Source: Emticicia sp040253585
Lineage (GTDB): Bacteria; Bacteroidota; Bacteroidia; Cytophagales; Spirosomataceae
Assembly: GCF_040253585.1 (NCBI RefSeq)
Contig: NZ_JBELAU010000006.1
Span: 1 to 64,000 of the forward strand
Direction: 5' to 3'
DNA: 64,000 nt
In this document: in pieces, positions 45,359-55,207 of the stretch
How the letters are laid out: each line of letters begins with the position of its first letter
Position numbering within the stretch: position 1 is the first letter of the stretch
Program-made: the position numbers and the translations under genes
Notes under the pieces: model-generated
Database searches by the model: none
What the model saw: the letters and a program-made list of their open reading frames with translations, nothing else
What the model was told of the DNA's origin: nothing

Positions 45359-45814
45359 ATGAGAAACAATTTAATGGAAGACATTAGACCATGTCATACC
45401 ACTCTCAGTGGTGCAATAAAAATAAACTTAGGTTTTGAATTAAAATCAAAAATTTCAAATCTATTTCGTATTGTTTTTAGCGTTACTTTGGCTACTAAAC
45501 CATGTAATACAACGCCAGATTTAGCTATTTATCCTCAACAAGCTCTTGATTTCAAAAATGACCCTTCAAGACGGGAAGATGCACCTTTGCTTGTAATAGA
45601 AATTCAATCAGCATCACAAAGCACAAAGGAAATGGTCGAAAAACTCGAACCTTATTTTGATTTTGGCGTAAAATCTTGCTGGATTGTGATTCCGACTTTA
45701 CAGGCAATTTTAGTTTATGATAGCCCTACTCATTATGAGTTTTATCATGAAGACGAAATGCTGAAAGATAAAACCCTAAATATTGAAATTGATTTAAAGA
45801 AAGTATTCGAGTAA
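45359..45814 (+). CDS. Uma2-like (DUF820) nuclease-fold protein
   Basis: 151 residues. TPDLAIYP (near 60-67), APLLVIEIQSASQSTKEMVEK (near 80-100) and FDFGVKSCWIVIP match the D-...-E-x-x restriction-endonuclease-like fold of the Uma2 family, which is common in cyanobacteria and Bacteroidota. The catalytic pattern D, E-x-Q/K is mostly kept (IEIQ instead of IEVxS). The N-terminal third is short relative to typical Uma2 proteins, about 190 residues. The cellular role of the family is unresolved. Confidence 0.8.
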   Translation: MRNNLMEDIRPCHTTLSGAIKINLGFELKSKISNLFRIVFSVTLATKPCNTTPDLAIYPQQALDFKNDPSRREDAPLLVIEIQSASQSTKEMVEKLEPYFDFGVKSCWIVIPTLQAILVYDSPTHYEFYHEDEMLKDKTLNIEIDLKKVFE

Positions 45815-45832
45815 AATATATTTACCAAAATT

Positions 45833-45877
45833 AAGCGGTTATATTTTGAATCATAAATCAAAATACAACCGCTTTTA
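45833..45877. terminator. Bidirectional terminator
   Basis: AAGCGGTT...TATTTTGA pairs with TCAAAATA...AACCGCTT, one mismatch, T run after. It serves the Uma2-like gene and the convergent barrel gene. Confidence 0.85.
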
Positions 45878-45893
45878 TATTAAATTCACTTTT

Positions 45894-48338
45894 TTACAAC
45901 TTCACCCGACTTTTCTCACTTTCTGAGCCACCTGATTGGCGTGCATTGAGGGTTTTACCTTTGCTGAATCGGTAAGCAAATGAAAACGTTACGACTCTAC
46001 TATCGAGATAACTTAGCCAATTGGCTTTGGCATTGGCGATATTTCTGATGTCTCCGCCTGGTTGGTTGGTGTAGAAAATATCAGAAACATTTATGCGAAA
46101 TGTGCCTTTATCTTTCAAGATTTTCTGCGAAATTCCAGCTCGCATCGACCAAACTGGAATCGTCAGAAACTGCCCTGCCAACACTCTTGTTTGGTAATTT
46201 CCTGCTAATTCCGCCGATAATTTTTTATTGATTTTAAATTGATTAGTTGGGCCAACATACCAATAAAATCTACTTTCATCGAGGGTTTGACCATAAACTT
46301 TGGTGTTATAACCTTGATTTTTCAGTTCTGTATAAAGTTGGAGTGTCCACCATTTATTGATGGTAAAATTACCGTTTACTGAGATTCCGTAGGAAGTAAA
46401 TTCTCCGAAATTCCCGGGGCGACTGTAATAAATTGTGCCTCGCTGTTCGTTGGTTTCAAAGATGAGATTTTTAGAAATACTGTACTCCAAAGAAGTTGTC
46501 AGGAAATTTTTGTAAGTGTGCGAAACCTCTAAATTATACGAATACGTTGGTTGTAAAAATGGATTTCCTCCGTAATAGGTATATCTATCCAACGGATAGG
46601 TAAATGGGTTTAGGTCTTGATAATTTGGGCGGTCGATTCTTCGTCCAGCCGAAAAACCAAGTTGGTGCGTTTGTGTGCTATCTAATTGATATTGCAAATA
46701 AAACGTTGGAAACAAACTATTGTAAGCCCTCGTAAAAGTTGAATCTTTAGTCATTTTATTGCCCAGCTGATTGCCTTTGATACTTGTATTTTCGTAGCGT
46801 AATCCTGCTTGCAACGATAGTCTTTTCCAATTTTTTGAGTAATTCACGTAAGCCGCATTGATATTTTCGTTGTATTTGAAACGGTTAGAAAACTCATAAT
46901 TTGGAACTTCTTGACTATTAACTATATCAAAAAAATCGGCGGTGTTATCGGTCTTGATAAAACTTGTCTTTATTCCAGTTTCAAATTTTGCTCCACCTTT
47001 GAGCGGATTTACGTAATCAATTTTAGCGGTTTTGATATTGATTTCGGCGGGAAGCGATGAACCTAAAACCGTTTGGCCAACCAAAACTCTTTCGGGCGTG
47101 AAAATGGTATTTGTTAGTTGTTGGTCTTGGGTTGAACTATATTGAATCACATCAAAATTTGATGTTAATTCTTTGCCCAAAGAGTCAATTTTAAGGGCGT
47201 AGTTTAAGTTTATGCTGCCATTTTTCCATTTTCTATCGTTGGGGCTAAATGCTTCAATGATGCTCACGACTTGGTTATTTTGGTTCAAAATCTGAGCTTT
47301 GTTGGTGGTAGGCACAAAAGTTGGATTATAAAAACCATTCAACACAAGTCCCAAAGTAGATTTTTTCGATACATAATAATCAAGACCCAATTTGAGGTTA
47401 TTGCTCCCCAATTGGCGTTTGATATAAGAATTTTGACTAAAAGCCGACGAATAAGCACCTTCGGGCGTATAATAAAGGCGATTGATAGTCAAATCTTGGT
47501 ACGTATTGTTTTGATTGACACTGGCATTGGTAAAGAAATTGAACTTATTGATGCGATAATTGAAATTGATACTATTATTGGTTCGAGCGTAACGCCCTTG
47601 CCCGTAACCCAAATTAATTCCGCCATTCAAACCTTTTACTTGGTTCTTTTTTAGCTTGATATTTATAACACCTGCATTTCCTGCGGCATCGTATTTGGCA
47701 GGTGGATTGGTCATAATTTCGATACTTTCGACCGAACCTGCGGGCAACGAACGCAAATAACCAGCCAGATCAGCGGTTGCTAAATACGTGGGTTTATCAT
47801 CAACAAAAACTACTACGCCCGATTTTCCTTTGAGCGTAATCAAACCATTCACATCGACCTGCACCCCTGGAGCTTTTTCTAAGATTTCGAGCGAAGTTGT
47901 ACCAGCATTACCAATCAAAGCATCAGGATTTATCACAACTCGGTCAATCTTTTTTTCTACGAACGATTTCTGAGCCTTGACGGTCACTTCTTGTAAGTTT
48001 TTGGTAGCTTCCGAAAGGGAAATAATCCCTAAATCAACATTTGCGTTTGAAGCTGATAAAATGATGTTTTCGGCAACGTATGGCTGCATACCGATATACG
48101 AAACCGTGAATTTGCAAGTGTCTTCCTTCAATTTTTCAAATTCAAATTTCCCATCAACATCGGTAAAAGTTGACTTGATGATTTTATTGGTTTTAGCTTT
48201 AGAAAGAATGACCGTTGCCCCGATAACTGGTTCTTTTTTTTCATTCTGCACTTGGCCAATCACTTTATCAATCGTTTGACTATAAGTCAGTTGTGTAGCC
48301 CAAAATAGTAAAATTGTAATGTAATAGCTTTTAATCAT
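45894..48338 (-). CDS. TonB-dependent-receptor-like outer-membrane protein
   Basis: 814 residues. Signal peptide (about 1-20), a carboxypeptidase-regulatory-like domain (VIGQVQNEKKEPVIGATVIL), a plug-like region with EKAPGVQVDVNGLITLKGK and IEIMTNPPAKYDAAGNAGVI, and a barrel of outer-membrane family 3. Typical barrel marks are DRPNYQDLNPF and GGNPFLQPTYS. It resembles the 20060-22846 product in layout but not closely. It probably imports or docks an unknown substrate. A 43-aa membrane protein lies upstream. Confidence 0.88.
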   Translation of the reverse strand: MIKSYYITILLFWATQLTYSQTIDKVIGQVQNEKKEPVIGATVILSKAKTNKIIKSTFTDVDGKFEFEKLKEDTCKFTVSYIGMQPYVAENIILSASNANVDLGIISLSEATKNLQEVTVKAQKSFVEKKIDRVVINPDALIGNAGTTSLEILEKAPGVQVDVNGLITLKGKSGVVVFVDDKPTYLATADLAGYLRSLPAGSVESIEIMTNPPAKYDAAGNAGVINIKLKKNQVKGLNGGINLGYGQGRYARTNNSINFNYRINKFNFFTNASVNQNNTYQDLTINRLYYTPEGAYSSAFSQNSYIKRQLGSNNLKLGLDYYVSKKSTLGLVLNGFYNPTFVPTTNKAQILNQNNQVVSIIEAFSPNDRKWKNGSINLNYALKIDSLGKELTSNFDVIQYSSTQDQQLTNTIFTPERVLVGQTVLGSSLPAEINIKTAKIDYVNPLKGGAKFETGIKTSFIKTDNTADFFDIVNSQEVPNYEFSNRFKYNENINAAYVNYSKNWKRLSLQAGLRYENTSIKGNQLGNKMTKDSTFTRAYNSLFPTFYLQYQLDSTQTHQLGFSAGRRIDRPNYQDLNPFTYPLDRYTYYGGNPFLQPTYSYNLEVSHTYKNFLTTSLEYSISKNLIFETNEQRGTIYYSRPGNFGEFTSYGISVNGNFTINKWWTLQLYTELKNQGYNTKVYGQTLDESRFYWYVGPTNQFKINKKLSAELAGNYQTRVLAGQFLTIPVWSMRAGISQKILKDKGTFRINVSDIFYTNQPGGDIRNIANAKANWLSYLDSRVVTFSFAYRFSKGKTLNARQSGGSESEKSRVKL

Positions 48339-48378
48339 AATTTTGTTTTTTTATTTATTCAGTTGTTTGTGTTGGTTC

Positions 48379-48510
48379 TTAGTGGGTTTTCAAATACAGC
48401 CAATTCCCAAAAGAAAAGCCTGCCGCAAATATTTTGATGATACAAACCGCAATAAATACGACCAAAAAAACTTTAAATAAGTTCGATTTGAAAAGTGCTT
48501 CTTTTGTCAT
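48379..48510 (-). CDS. 43-aa membrane protein
   Basis: MTKEALFKSNLFKVFLV begins a 43-residue frame with one helix (VFLVVFIAVCIIKIFAAGF) and the end WLYLKTH. It lies in an otherwise empty 289-base gap between the barrel gene and a serine hydrolase gene, all on the minus strand. Codon use is plausible and a clear stop is present, but no homologue is known to me. Confidence 0.55.
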   Translation of the reverse strand: MTKEALFKSNLFKVFLVVFIAVCIIKIFAAGFSFGNWLYLKTH

Positions 48511-48627
48511 GATTGTAAGATTTAGAAAGTTGGAATTACCTTTTACTTTGAGCTGTACTGCTATAAGTCAAGAAAATTAAGAGAATGTTGCATTTTCTAT
48601 TTGAGCAGTTGGTTAATTTGTTCATTA

Positions 48628-50436
48628 CTACTTTTTTCGTGTTACTTTAAATGTACCATTAGGCTGATTTAACAGCAATTCATTGTAATTTCCTTTTGAA
48701 TCTTTGATAAAATTTACAGAATACCCCGCTGCTCCTACTTTTAAGTTAAACTTATCTTTTTCGATGGCTACTAACTCAAACTCGGGTTGATTGGGCAACG
48801 ACATGAATAAAGTTTTATCATTTTTGAGGCTAATTTTCATGGGTGTTCCGTTCAACAAAAATTCACCTGTATAAGTCATTAAAACTTCTTTTGAAAGTGT
48901 TTTTGGCTTAATTGACCGCTCAAATTCTATCGGCTTCGCTATTTCTGGGTCGAACTGGATTGATGTACTTTTGATTTCGCCGTTTATATCTTGATTAAAT
49001 ACAATTCGGTTAATGCTAAAACTCGTATCAACCCCAGTTTTTTTATCGACTTGATAAACCTCAAAAACATCATTTTTGTAAGGGCGAAGCCACCATTTAT
49101 CTTCTGCAAAAACTGCAAATAATGAATCTTTTTTAATTGAAATTTCAAATTTTCCGTAGGCTTCGTTGGTGTAATATCCTTCGTAATTTTCTAAATTATG
49201 CGAGGATTTTTCATTGGTTTTCTGATTTTCTACTGCACTTTTCTTGGCGTTTTTCATGGCCAGTTTTGCAGCATTTTCAGAGGTTAACAAATAACTACTC
49301 CAATCTTTCGTGGGTAAATCCAACATTCGGTCGGCAATTACATTGCGGACAATTGACGTAACTTTCGATAAATTTTGATTACAAAACACCACAATTCCGA
49401 CATTATCGGTAGGAAAAAACGCCACATTGGCCGTAAAACCTGTAATCGTTCCACCGTGGTCAACTCTATAATGCCCACGATACGATGACACAAACCAACC
49501 CAAACCATAATTATTGAAATAGAGCGAAGGATTATTATTGGCTGGCACGCCACCCGCAATAATCATGTGCGAGCCGATGGCATCTCTGACATAAGAAGCA
49601 GGCAAAATTCGTTTACCTTTATAAAAGCCATTATTCGCCCAAAGCATTGCCCATTTAGCCATTTCGACAACCGAAGTATTGATTCCACCAACCGATGACA
49701 TCACATCTAAATTTACATATTCGGTCTGCTTGATTTTATCGTCATCGGTTGTAATATATCCCAAAGTTCTATCTTTATTTTTTGCCATCGAATCAACCGA
49801 AAAGTTCAGATTTGTCATTCCCAATGGCTGTAAAATCTTTTCTTGCAAATAGTTTCGGTAAGGTTTACCTGTCAGATTTTCGATGATTCTTCCCTGGGCC
49901 AAAAACATGAAATTATTGTACTGGAATTTTTCTCGAAGTCCATAATTTGGCTCTTGAAATTGCACTTTTTTCAATAATGAATCGACAGATTTGGATTTGA
50001 AAAGTCCCCAAGCATCGTCATAGCGTGGTAAGCCAGTTCGGTGACACATCATATCTCGAATCGTCACTTTGTTGTTTAGCTCATCGTTGTAAAATTTCAG
50101 TTGTGGGAGATAGTTTCGGGCTGGTTTATCGAAATCTACTTTTCCTTCTTCTTGCAAAATGCCCAAAAGCGAGCAAGTAAAAGCCTTTGTGCAACTTCCT
50201 GAAGCAAAAAGCGTATTTTCGGTAACTGGAATTTTGTTGGCAACATCGGCATAGCCAAAGCCTTTGGCATAGACAATTTTGTCTTTTTCGACAACCGCAA
50301 CAGCAAAACCTGCACAATTCCAATCTTTCAGCACTCGGTTGAAAGTAGAATCAAGTCCAGTGAAGCGTTTATCAGTTGTCTGTGAAAATCCTTTTTGTAG
50401 CATCAAAAGGAGTAAAATAGTAATAGCTTTTTTCAT
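48628..50436 (-). CDS. Serine hydrolase of the beta-lactamase / penicillin-binding fold
   Basis: 602 residues. Signal peptide MKKAITILLLLMLQKGFS, then a class C beta-lactamase-like domain (about 30-360). The nucleophile is the Ser of SGSCTKAF (SxxK), the Tyr motif is FQYNNFMFLAQG (YxN) and the HxG motif is VDHGGTITGF. After residue 400 follows a DUF3471-type domain (about 400-600) common in Bacteroidota hydrolases. Substrates range from peptides and D-amino esters to cell-wall pieces. True beta-lactam resistance is not expected from this group. Confidence 0.9.
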   Translation of the reverse strand: MKKAITILLLLMLQKGFSQTTDKRFTGLDSTFNRVLKDWNCAGFAVAVVEKDKIVYAKGFGYADVANKIPVTENTLFASGSCTKAFTCSLLGILQEEGKVDFDKPARNYLPQLKFYNDELNNKVTIRDMMCHRTGLPRYDDAWGLFKSKSVDSLLKKVQFQEPNYGLREKFQYNNFMFLAQGRIIENLTGKPYRNYLQEKILQPLGMTNLNFSVDSMAKNKDRTLGYITTDDDKIKQTEYVNLDVMSSVGGINTSVVEMAKWAMLWANNGFYKGKRILPASYVRDAIGSHMIIAGGVPANNNPSLYFNNYGLGWFVSSYRGHYRVDHGGTITGFTANVAFFPTDNVGIVVFCNQNLSKVTSIVRNVIADRMLDLPTKDWSSYLLTSENAAKLAMKNAKKSAVENQKTNEKSSHNLENYEGYYTNEAYGKFEISIKKDSLFAVFAEDKWWLRPYKNDVFEVYQVDKKTGVDTSFSINRIVFNQDINGEIKSTSIQFDPEIAKPIEFERSIKPKTLSKEVLMTYTGEFLLNGTPMKISLKNDKTLFMSLPNQPEFELVAIEKDKFNLKVGAAGYSVNFIKDSKGNYNELLLNQPNGTFKVTRKK

Positions 50437-50509
50437 AATAATTGTAACACAAATGAATGAGGATGTGTAAAATTATCATGACGACAGCACTTCTATTTGT
50501 CAAATCCTG

Positions 50510-51406
50510 CTAATTCTGTTTTAAAAATAACGTAGGCGAAACACCAAAATGGTTTTTGAAAGCTTTGCTAAAAGCATAAATATCAGCAAAACCCGACTCA
50601 ATGGCAGCTTGCGACACCGAATAACGGTCTTGTTGAAGTATTTTCTGACTATGTTCGAGTCTTTTCTGCAAAATATACTGGTGAGGCGTAAGTCCGTAAA
50701 CTAATTTAAAAATCCTAAAAAAGTGATATTCCGACATGCAGGCTTCTTTTGCTACCAATTCAATGGTCAGCGGCATAAAAAATGTATTATCAATAAATTC
50801 TCGCCCCAGCGAAACTCGTTTGTATAAATCTTTTTTTGTGGCAGATTTGATGGTCGGAATTTGCTGTAACTGCTTAAAAACTGGCAATTGGTCAGCAACG
50901 ATTTTCTCCGATAATTGATAGAAAAACTCTTGGTTGAAAATATTAGTTGACAAATGATTTCTTTGAGCAGAAAGCCCCATTCTTGATAAAACGCCACCAA
51001 GTTGGGTCTGATTGGCATCATAATGATTCTCCAAAAAATCAGTTGTACTAAAGAATTCTCCGAGTGCAGAGTCTGAAAAAGCGGTATCAGGTCGTTTCAT
51101 ACTTGCTACCACCTCGGTCAGCATTGAAGGTATGATATTGATGCAAATTCCTTTGACATTTTTGTTGCTTTCAATCTCAACACTACCCTCCAGAAGATAA
51201 TTTGTGAGCAAATATTTACCAGCTTTTACATCATACTTTTGACCATTAATGATATATTTTTCACTTCCCTCAAAGACATACTTTACCGCAAAACCTTTCG
51301 ATTTAATTGGGTGATAAAATTCTCGCAATGAAGAAAACACAACGATATTATCATCATATTTTATCGCTTCCAGTACGTCCTTTGTTTCGTTAAATAGCTG
51401 AAACAT
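50510..51406 (-). CDS. AraC-family transcription regulator
   Basis: 298 residues from ATG 51406 (MFQLFNETKDVLEAIKYDDN). A longer reading from 51475 would add an unlikely hydrophobic stretch. The N-terminal half is a cupin-like sensing domain (FAVKYVFEGSEKYIINGQ). The C-terminal two helix-turn-helix motifs read LTIELVAKEACMSEYHFFR and VSQAAIESGFADIYAFSKAF, ending HFGVSPTLF. It is divergent from the GMC oxidoreductase gene (201 bases between), a natural target. Confidence 0.9.
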   Translation of the reverse strand: MFQLFNETKDVLEAIKYDDNIVVFSSLREFYHPIKSKGFAVKYVFEGSEKYIINGQKYDVKAGKYLLTNYLLEGSVEIESNKNVKGICINIIPSMLTEVVASMKRPDTAFSDSALGEFFSTTDFLENHYDANQTQLGGVLSRMGLSAQRNHLSTNIFNQEFFYQLSEKIVADQLPVFKQLQQIPTIKSATKKDLYKRVSLGREFIDNTFFMPLTIELVAKEACMSEYHFFRIFKLVYGLTPHQYILQKRLEHSQKILQQDRYSVSQAAIESGFADIYAFSKAFKNHFGVSPTLFLKQN

Positions 51407-51553
51407 AATGCTCGAATTAAAGTATTTTAGCAAAAAACAACATAAAATCACTCGAAATAACAGCGTTTCAGCCAAACGAAATGTTAAAAAATGATATGTG
51501 GCTCGACAACTTTACGAAAGGGAAATGAATTTCCTTAAACACACATTTTACAC

Positions 51554-51583
51554 TTGTTCTTCTCCGAAATTCTCATAAATTTG
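51554..51583 (+). promoter_or_regulatory. Promoter of the GMC oxidoreductase gene
   Basis: TTG (51554-51556), 19 bases, then TAAATTTG (51576-51583). It fits the Bacteroidota promoter and lies 23 bases before the start codon. Confidence 0.65.
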
Positions 51584-51606
51584 TTATTTCTTCAACCAAC
51601 AAAACT

Positions 51607-53322
51607 ATGAATTTCAATATTGACGCTGATAAAAGCACAACTTATGATGCAATCGTAATCGGTTCGGGCATTAGTGGCGGCTGGGCTGCCAAAGAACTCT
51701 GCGAAAAAGGACTAAAAACATTGGTTCTGGAGCGTGGTGGAATGGTCGAACACGTAAAAGATTACCCAACTTCCATGACAAATATTTGGGAGTTTGAGCA
51801 TCGGCTTCGAGATACAAAAGAAGATTTGCAGAAAAACCCCATTGTGAATCGTTGCTATGCTTACTCGGAAGCAACGCAACATTTTTTTGTAAAAGACGAA
51901 CAGCACCCTTACATTCAAGAAAAACCTTTTGATTGGATTCGAGGCTACCAAGTTGGTGGAAAATCTTTGCTTTGGGCAAGACAAACCCAACGTTGGAGCG
52001 AGTATGAATTTGAAGCTCCCGCCCGTGATGGTTTTGCGGTAGATTGGCCAATCAGATACAAAGATATTGCTCCGTGGTACAGCCATGTGGAGCGTTTTGC
52101 AGGAATTTCGGGGAATAAAGACAATATCAAAAACCTTCCCGATGGAGAGTTCTTACCAGCCTGGGAATTAAATTGTGTTGAAAAACACATTCAGTCGGCT
52201 GTAAAAAAGCACTATCAAGATCGCCAAGTAATCATCGGCCGATGTGCCCATCTGACCAAACCCAACGAAATTCACGCCAAACAAGGGCGTGGGCAATGTC
52301 AAGCTCGAAGTTTGTGCGAGCGTGGTTGTCCATTTGGTGGCTATTTTAGTTCAAACTCTTCTACCTTGCCGTGGGCTGCCAAAACTGGAAAACTGACGAT
52401 TCGACCTAATTCGGTTGTACATTCAATTATTTATGATGAGAAGCTCAATAAAGCGTCAGGTGTACGAGTGATAGATACAATCACCAAAGAAAGTATTGAT
52501 TATAAGGCACGAATCATTTTTGTAAATGCGGCGGCTCTTAATTCCAATTTAATTTTATTAAATTCTATTTCAAATCGTTTCCCGAATGGTTTGGGGAATG
52601 ATAGCGGAGTTCTGGGACAATACATTGCTTTTCATCAATATCGTGGACAAGGCGGGGCAACGTTTGAAGGCTATACTGATAAATATTACTACGGCCGCCG
52701 ACCTACTTCGGCATTTATGGCCTCATTCAGAAATGTTGAAAAACAAGAAACCGATTTTCAGCGTGGCTATATGTTGGCGTTTTCGGCAGGGCGTGGCTCG
52801 TGGCAACGAGGCTCTCAACCCGAAGCATTTGGAGCAGATTTTAAGGAAAGTCTTACTCACCCAGGTGATACATGGAGCGTGTATATACAGATGCAAGGCG
52901 AGACAATTCCTAAAAAAGAAAACCATGTAAGATTGAGCAAAGATAAAACAGATGCGTGGGGCATTCCGCAATTGGTTACTTCAATTGGTTATGATGAGAA
53001 TGACCACAAAATGATGAAAGATTTTCATGTGCAAGCCTCAGAAATGCTCGAAAAAGCGGGTTGTAAAAACATTAATATGTTTGATAGTAAACAAAACCCA
53101 GGCTTGGATATTCACGAAATGGGTGGCGTAAGAATGGGTAAAGACCCAAAAACTTCACTACTCAATGAATGGAATCAATTACACGCTTGCAAAAACGTAT
53201 TTGTTACCGACGGTTCTTGTATGACCTCAATTGGTAATCAGAACCCTTCGCTTACTTTCATGGCTCTCACGGCTCGTGCTGCCAATTATGCAGTTAGTGA
53301 GTTGAAGAAGAAGAATTTGTAA
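51607..53322 (+). CDS. GMC-family FAD oxidoreductase
   Basis: 571 residues. It begins with the dinucleotide-binding motif DAIVIGSGISGGWAAKELCE and LVLERGG. The C-terminal GMC half ends in NVFVTDGSCMTSIGNQNPS and LTFMALTARAA. HEMGGVRMGKD near residue 510 is the His-bearing motif that lines the active site. Close relatives oxidise sugars or alcohols with a periplasmic electron acceptor, often with a small gluconate dehydrogenase-3 partner. No partner gene is adjacent here. Confidence 0.93.
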   Translation: MNFNIDADKSTTYDAIVIGSGISGGWAAKELCEKGLKTLVLERGGMVEHVKDYPTSMTNIWEFEHRLRDTKEDLQKNPIVNRCYAYSEATQHFFVKDEQHPYIQEKPFDWIRGYQVGGKSLLWARQTQRWSEYEFEAPARDGFAVDWPIRYKDIAPWYSHVERFAGISGNKDNIKNLPDGEFLPAWELNCVEKHIQSAVKKHYQDRQVIIGRCAHLTKPNEIHAKQGRGQCQARSLCERGCPFGGYFSSNSSTLPWAAKTGKLTIRPNSVVHSIIYDEKLNKASGVRVIDTITKESIDYKARIIFVNAAALNSNLILLNSISNRFPNGLGNDSGVLGQYIAFHQYRGQGGATFEGYTDKYYYGRRPTSAFMASFRNVEKQETDFQRGYMLAFSAGRGSWQRGSQPEAFGADFKESLTHPGDTWSVYIQMQGETIPKKENHVRLSKDKTDAWGIPQLVTSIGYDENDHKMMKDFHVQASEMLEKAGCKNINMFDSKQNPGLDIHEMGGVRMGKDPKTSLLNEWNQLHACKNVFVTDGSCMTSIGNQNPSLTFMALTARAANYAVSELKKKNL

Positions 53323-53329
53323 TAAAAAA

Positions 53330-53368
53330 TTAAGGAAGACTTTACCATTTAAGCAAAGTCTTCCTTAA
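53330..53368 (+). terminator. Hairpin after the GMC gene
   Basis: A 14-bp perfect stem TTAAGGAAGACTTT / AAAGTCTTCCTTAA with an 11-base loop. The T run after it is weak. Confidence 0.7.
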
Positions 53369-53414
53369 AATATAATTTGAGGAAATCCTGTACGTTCTGA
53401 AAAAAAGAATCTAC

Positions 53415-53933
53415 ATGAAAAAACTACAAATCTACCTACTTTACTTCCTACCATTCATTAGTTTTGGACAAGAACATTCTATCGAAAAACATCAAAAAGG
53501 TGTTTCTTTAGAAGCCTTCGGAATTAGTCCCTTTGGTTCGCTCAATTTTGATTATGTGGTGCATCGCACTCAACGAGGCTTTTTTAGTTTACAAGTTGGT
53601 ATAGGAATTATGTCAACGATTGAAGACCAATGGTCATTCCCACATGCCATTTCTTATAATTATCTACTCAATAAACCAGCCAAACGAAGAAACCAATGCA
53701 AACCTAACCCGAAAGTGAGAAATGAAACTTTTTTGGAAATCGGTTATGGTCAAATCTTCCATTCTAATCAAGCAACTATTGGTAATATTGAGTATGCAAT
53801 GCCCATTGTTGGTTTTAGAATTCACTTTACAAAAAGTGCAAATAAAGAGTTTTATTTAAAATGTAGAATTACTCCGAATCTGCTAAAAAACAATTCAACT
53901 TTTGCAGGTTTAGCATTGGGAAAAGTCATTTAA
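53415..53933 (+). CDS. Secreted or outer-membrane protein, unknown
   Basis: 172 residues. MKKLQIYLLYFLPFISFG is a signal peptide. The mature part has repeated amphipathic strands (GSLNFDYVV, GFFSLQVGIGI, SYNYLLNK, TFLEIGYGQIF) and ends with a hydrophobic C-terminus, as in small outer-membrane beta-barrels. No family is recognised. Confidence 0.7.
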   Translation: MKKLQIYLLYFLPFISFGQEHSIEKHQKGVSLEAFGISPFGSLNFDYVVHRTQRGFFSLQVGIGIMSTIEDQWSFPHAISYNYLLNKPAKRRNQCKPNPKVRNETFLEIGYGQIFHSNQATIGNIEYAMPIVGFRIHFTKSANKEFYLKCRITPNLLKNNSTFAGLALGKVI

Positions 53934-53955
53934 TATCATATCAAAAGTATCAAAA

Positions 53956-53988
53956 AACAAAAAAACGAAGCACCTATCGATGCTCCGC
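53956..53988 (-). terminator. Terminator of the WG-repeat gene
   Basis: On the minus strand CGGAGCA-loop-TGCTTCG (one mismatch) is followed by a long T-rich tract. Confidence 0.55.
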
Positions 53989-54037
53989 CTTCATACTCGG
54001 TTCATTAATCTACTCAAATATTGTTTGAGATCTTAAA

Positions 54038-55207
54038 TTATTTATCAAGTTTCGTCAACTCTCCTTTGCTAAATGGTTTTGTTTCTACAAAAACTTCCTT
54101 TCCTTTTTTGTTTATAAAACCAGTCTTTCCAAAAATACTTACACGAGCCATTCCATCAGAAAAATTGTACGCCTCATCATAAATCAACGGAATGATTTCA
54201 ACGCCCAATTTGTCAATATAGCCATGTTTTCCTGCTGTTGACACTCGTGACATCCCCTCTGAGAAACTCAAAATATTGTCGTATTTAACAGGGGCAACCT
54301 CCTTACCAGTTCTATCGATGACTCCAAATTTCCTTTTTACGGTTACAACAAATAATCCTTCGGAAGAACCTACAATAAAATCATAATCCACTTTTAATAA
54401 CTTATTACCTTCTTTATCGATTAAATTCCATTTTCGTTCGTTACGAACAACAGCTATACCTTCTGAAAAATTATCAACTTCATCAAAAGTATCAATTACT
54501 ATCAATTGATCATTTTTGTCTATAAAACCCCATTTTTTATTTTCAGTTTTTATTGCCGCTCGACCTTCTGAAAAGCTTTTGGCCGACTTATATTTCAATG
54601 GAATAATCAGAATCCCTTTTTTGTCAATAAATCCATATTTGTTTTCAATCGCTACACAAGCCATTCCCTCAGAAAAACTCTCTACTTTATCGAATTTTGG
54701 GAGGGCTACATAGTTATTTTTTAAGTCAATTACACCCCATTTACTGTCCTTTTTTACAAAAGCTAATCCTTCTGTAAAACTCAATACATTTTCATATTGG
54801 GGGGTAATCTTTAATTTACCTTTAGCATCAACAAAACCCCATTTCTCACCAACTCTTACTGCTGCCATTGACTGTGAAAAATTAAGGACTTCATCATAAT
54901 TAAAGGCAATTTTTTCAATACCAAATTTGTCAATAAAACCCCACTTGCCATTTTTTTGAACAGCTGCAAACCCCTCACTTATATCATACGCATTTTCATA
55001 CCTAAGTGATACAACTGAATTTCCTTTTTTGTCAACAAAACCAACTCTATTATTACTTTCGATACGTGCAATACCCGATTGAAAATCACTCACTTGTGTT
55101 GCTGAAGCAAATTCCATTTTTATTTCTTGAGCAAAAATATTACCCGAAAGCAAGACGAGACCTAATAAGAGGCTTTTGTGAAAGTTGTTGTTAAAAAAAT
55201 TATTCAT
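54038..55207 (-). CDS. WG-repeat protein, ten repeats
   Basis: 389 residues. A signal peptide is followed by ten WG repeats of about 35-38 residues, each with 'F-S-E-G-x-A-x-V', then 'K-W/Y-G-F-I-D-K-x-G' (for example SFSEGMACVAIENKYGFIDK). The repeats cover nearly the whole mature protein and form a beta-rich solenoid in related proteins. WG proteins are common in Bacteroidota and are often secreted. The function is unknown, possibly protein binding at the envelope. Confidence 0.9.
   Translation of the reverse strand: MNNFFNNNFHKSLLLGLVLLSGNIFAQEIKMEFASATQVSDFQSGIARIESNNRVGFVDKKGNSVVSLRYENAYDISEGFAAVQKNGKWGFIDKFGIEKIAFNYDEVLNFSQSMAAVRVGEKWGFVDAKGKLKITPQYENVLSFTEGLAFVKKDSKWGVIDLKNNYVALPKFDKVESFSEGMACVAIENKYGFIDKKGILIIPLKYKSAKSFSEGRAAIKTENKKWGFIDKNDQLIVIDTFDEVDNFSEGIAVVRNERKWNLIDKEGNKLLKVDYDFIVGSSEGLFVVTVKRKFGVIDRTGKEVAPVKYDNILSFSEGMSRVSTAGKHGYIDKLGVEIIPLIYDEAYNFSDGMARVSIFGKTGFINKKGKEVFVETKPFSKGELTKLDK

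Noticed and set aside
51407..51475. Upstream extension of the AraC regulator
   Set aside because: It adds a hydrophobic stretch atypical of cytoplasmic AraC proteins. MFQLFNETK is the better start.
52586..52930. 114-residue plus-strand frame inside the GMC oxidoreductase gene
   Set aside because: It is an alternative frame inside a well-supported gene of the same strand with no recognisable motif.
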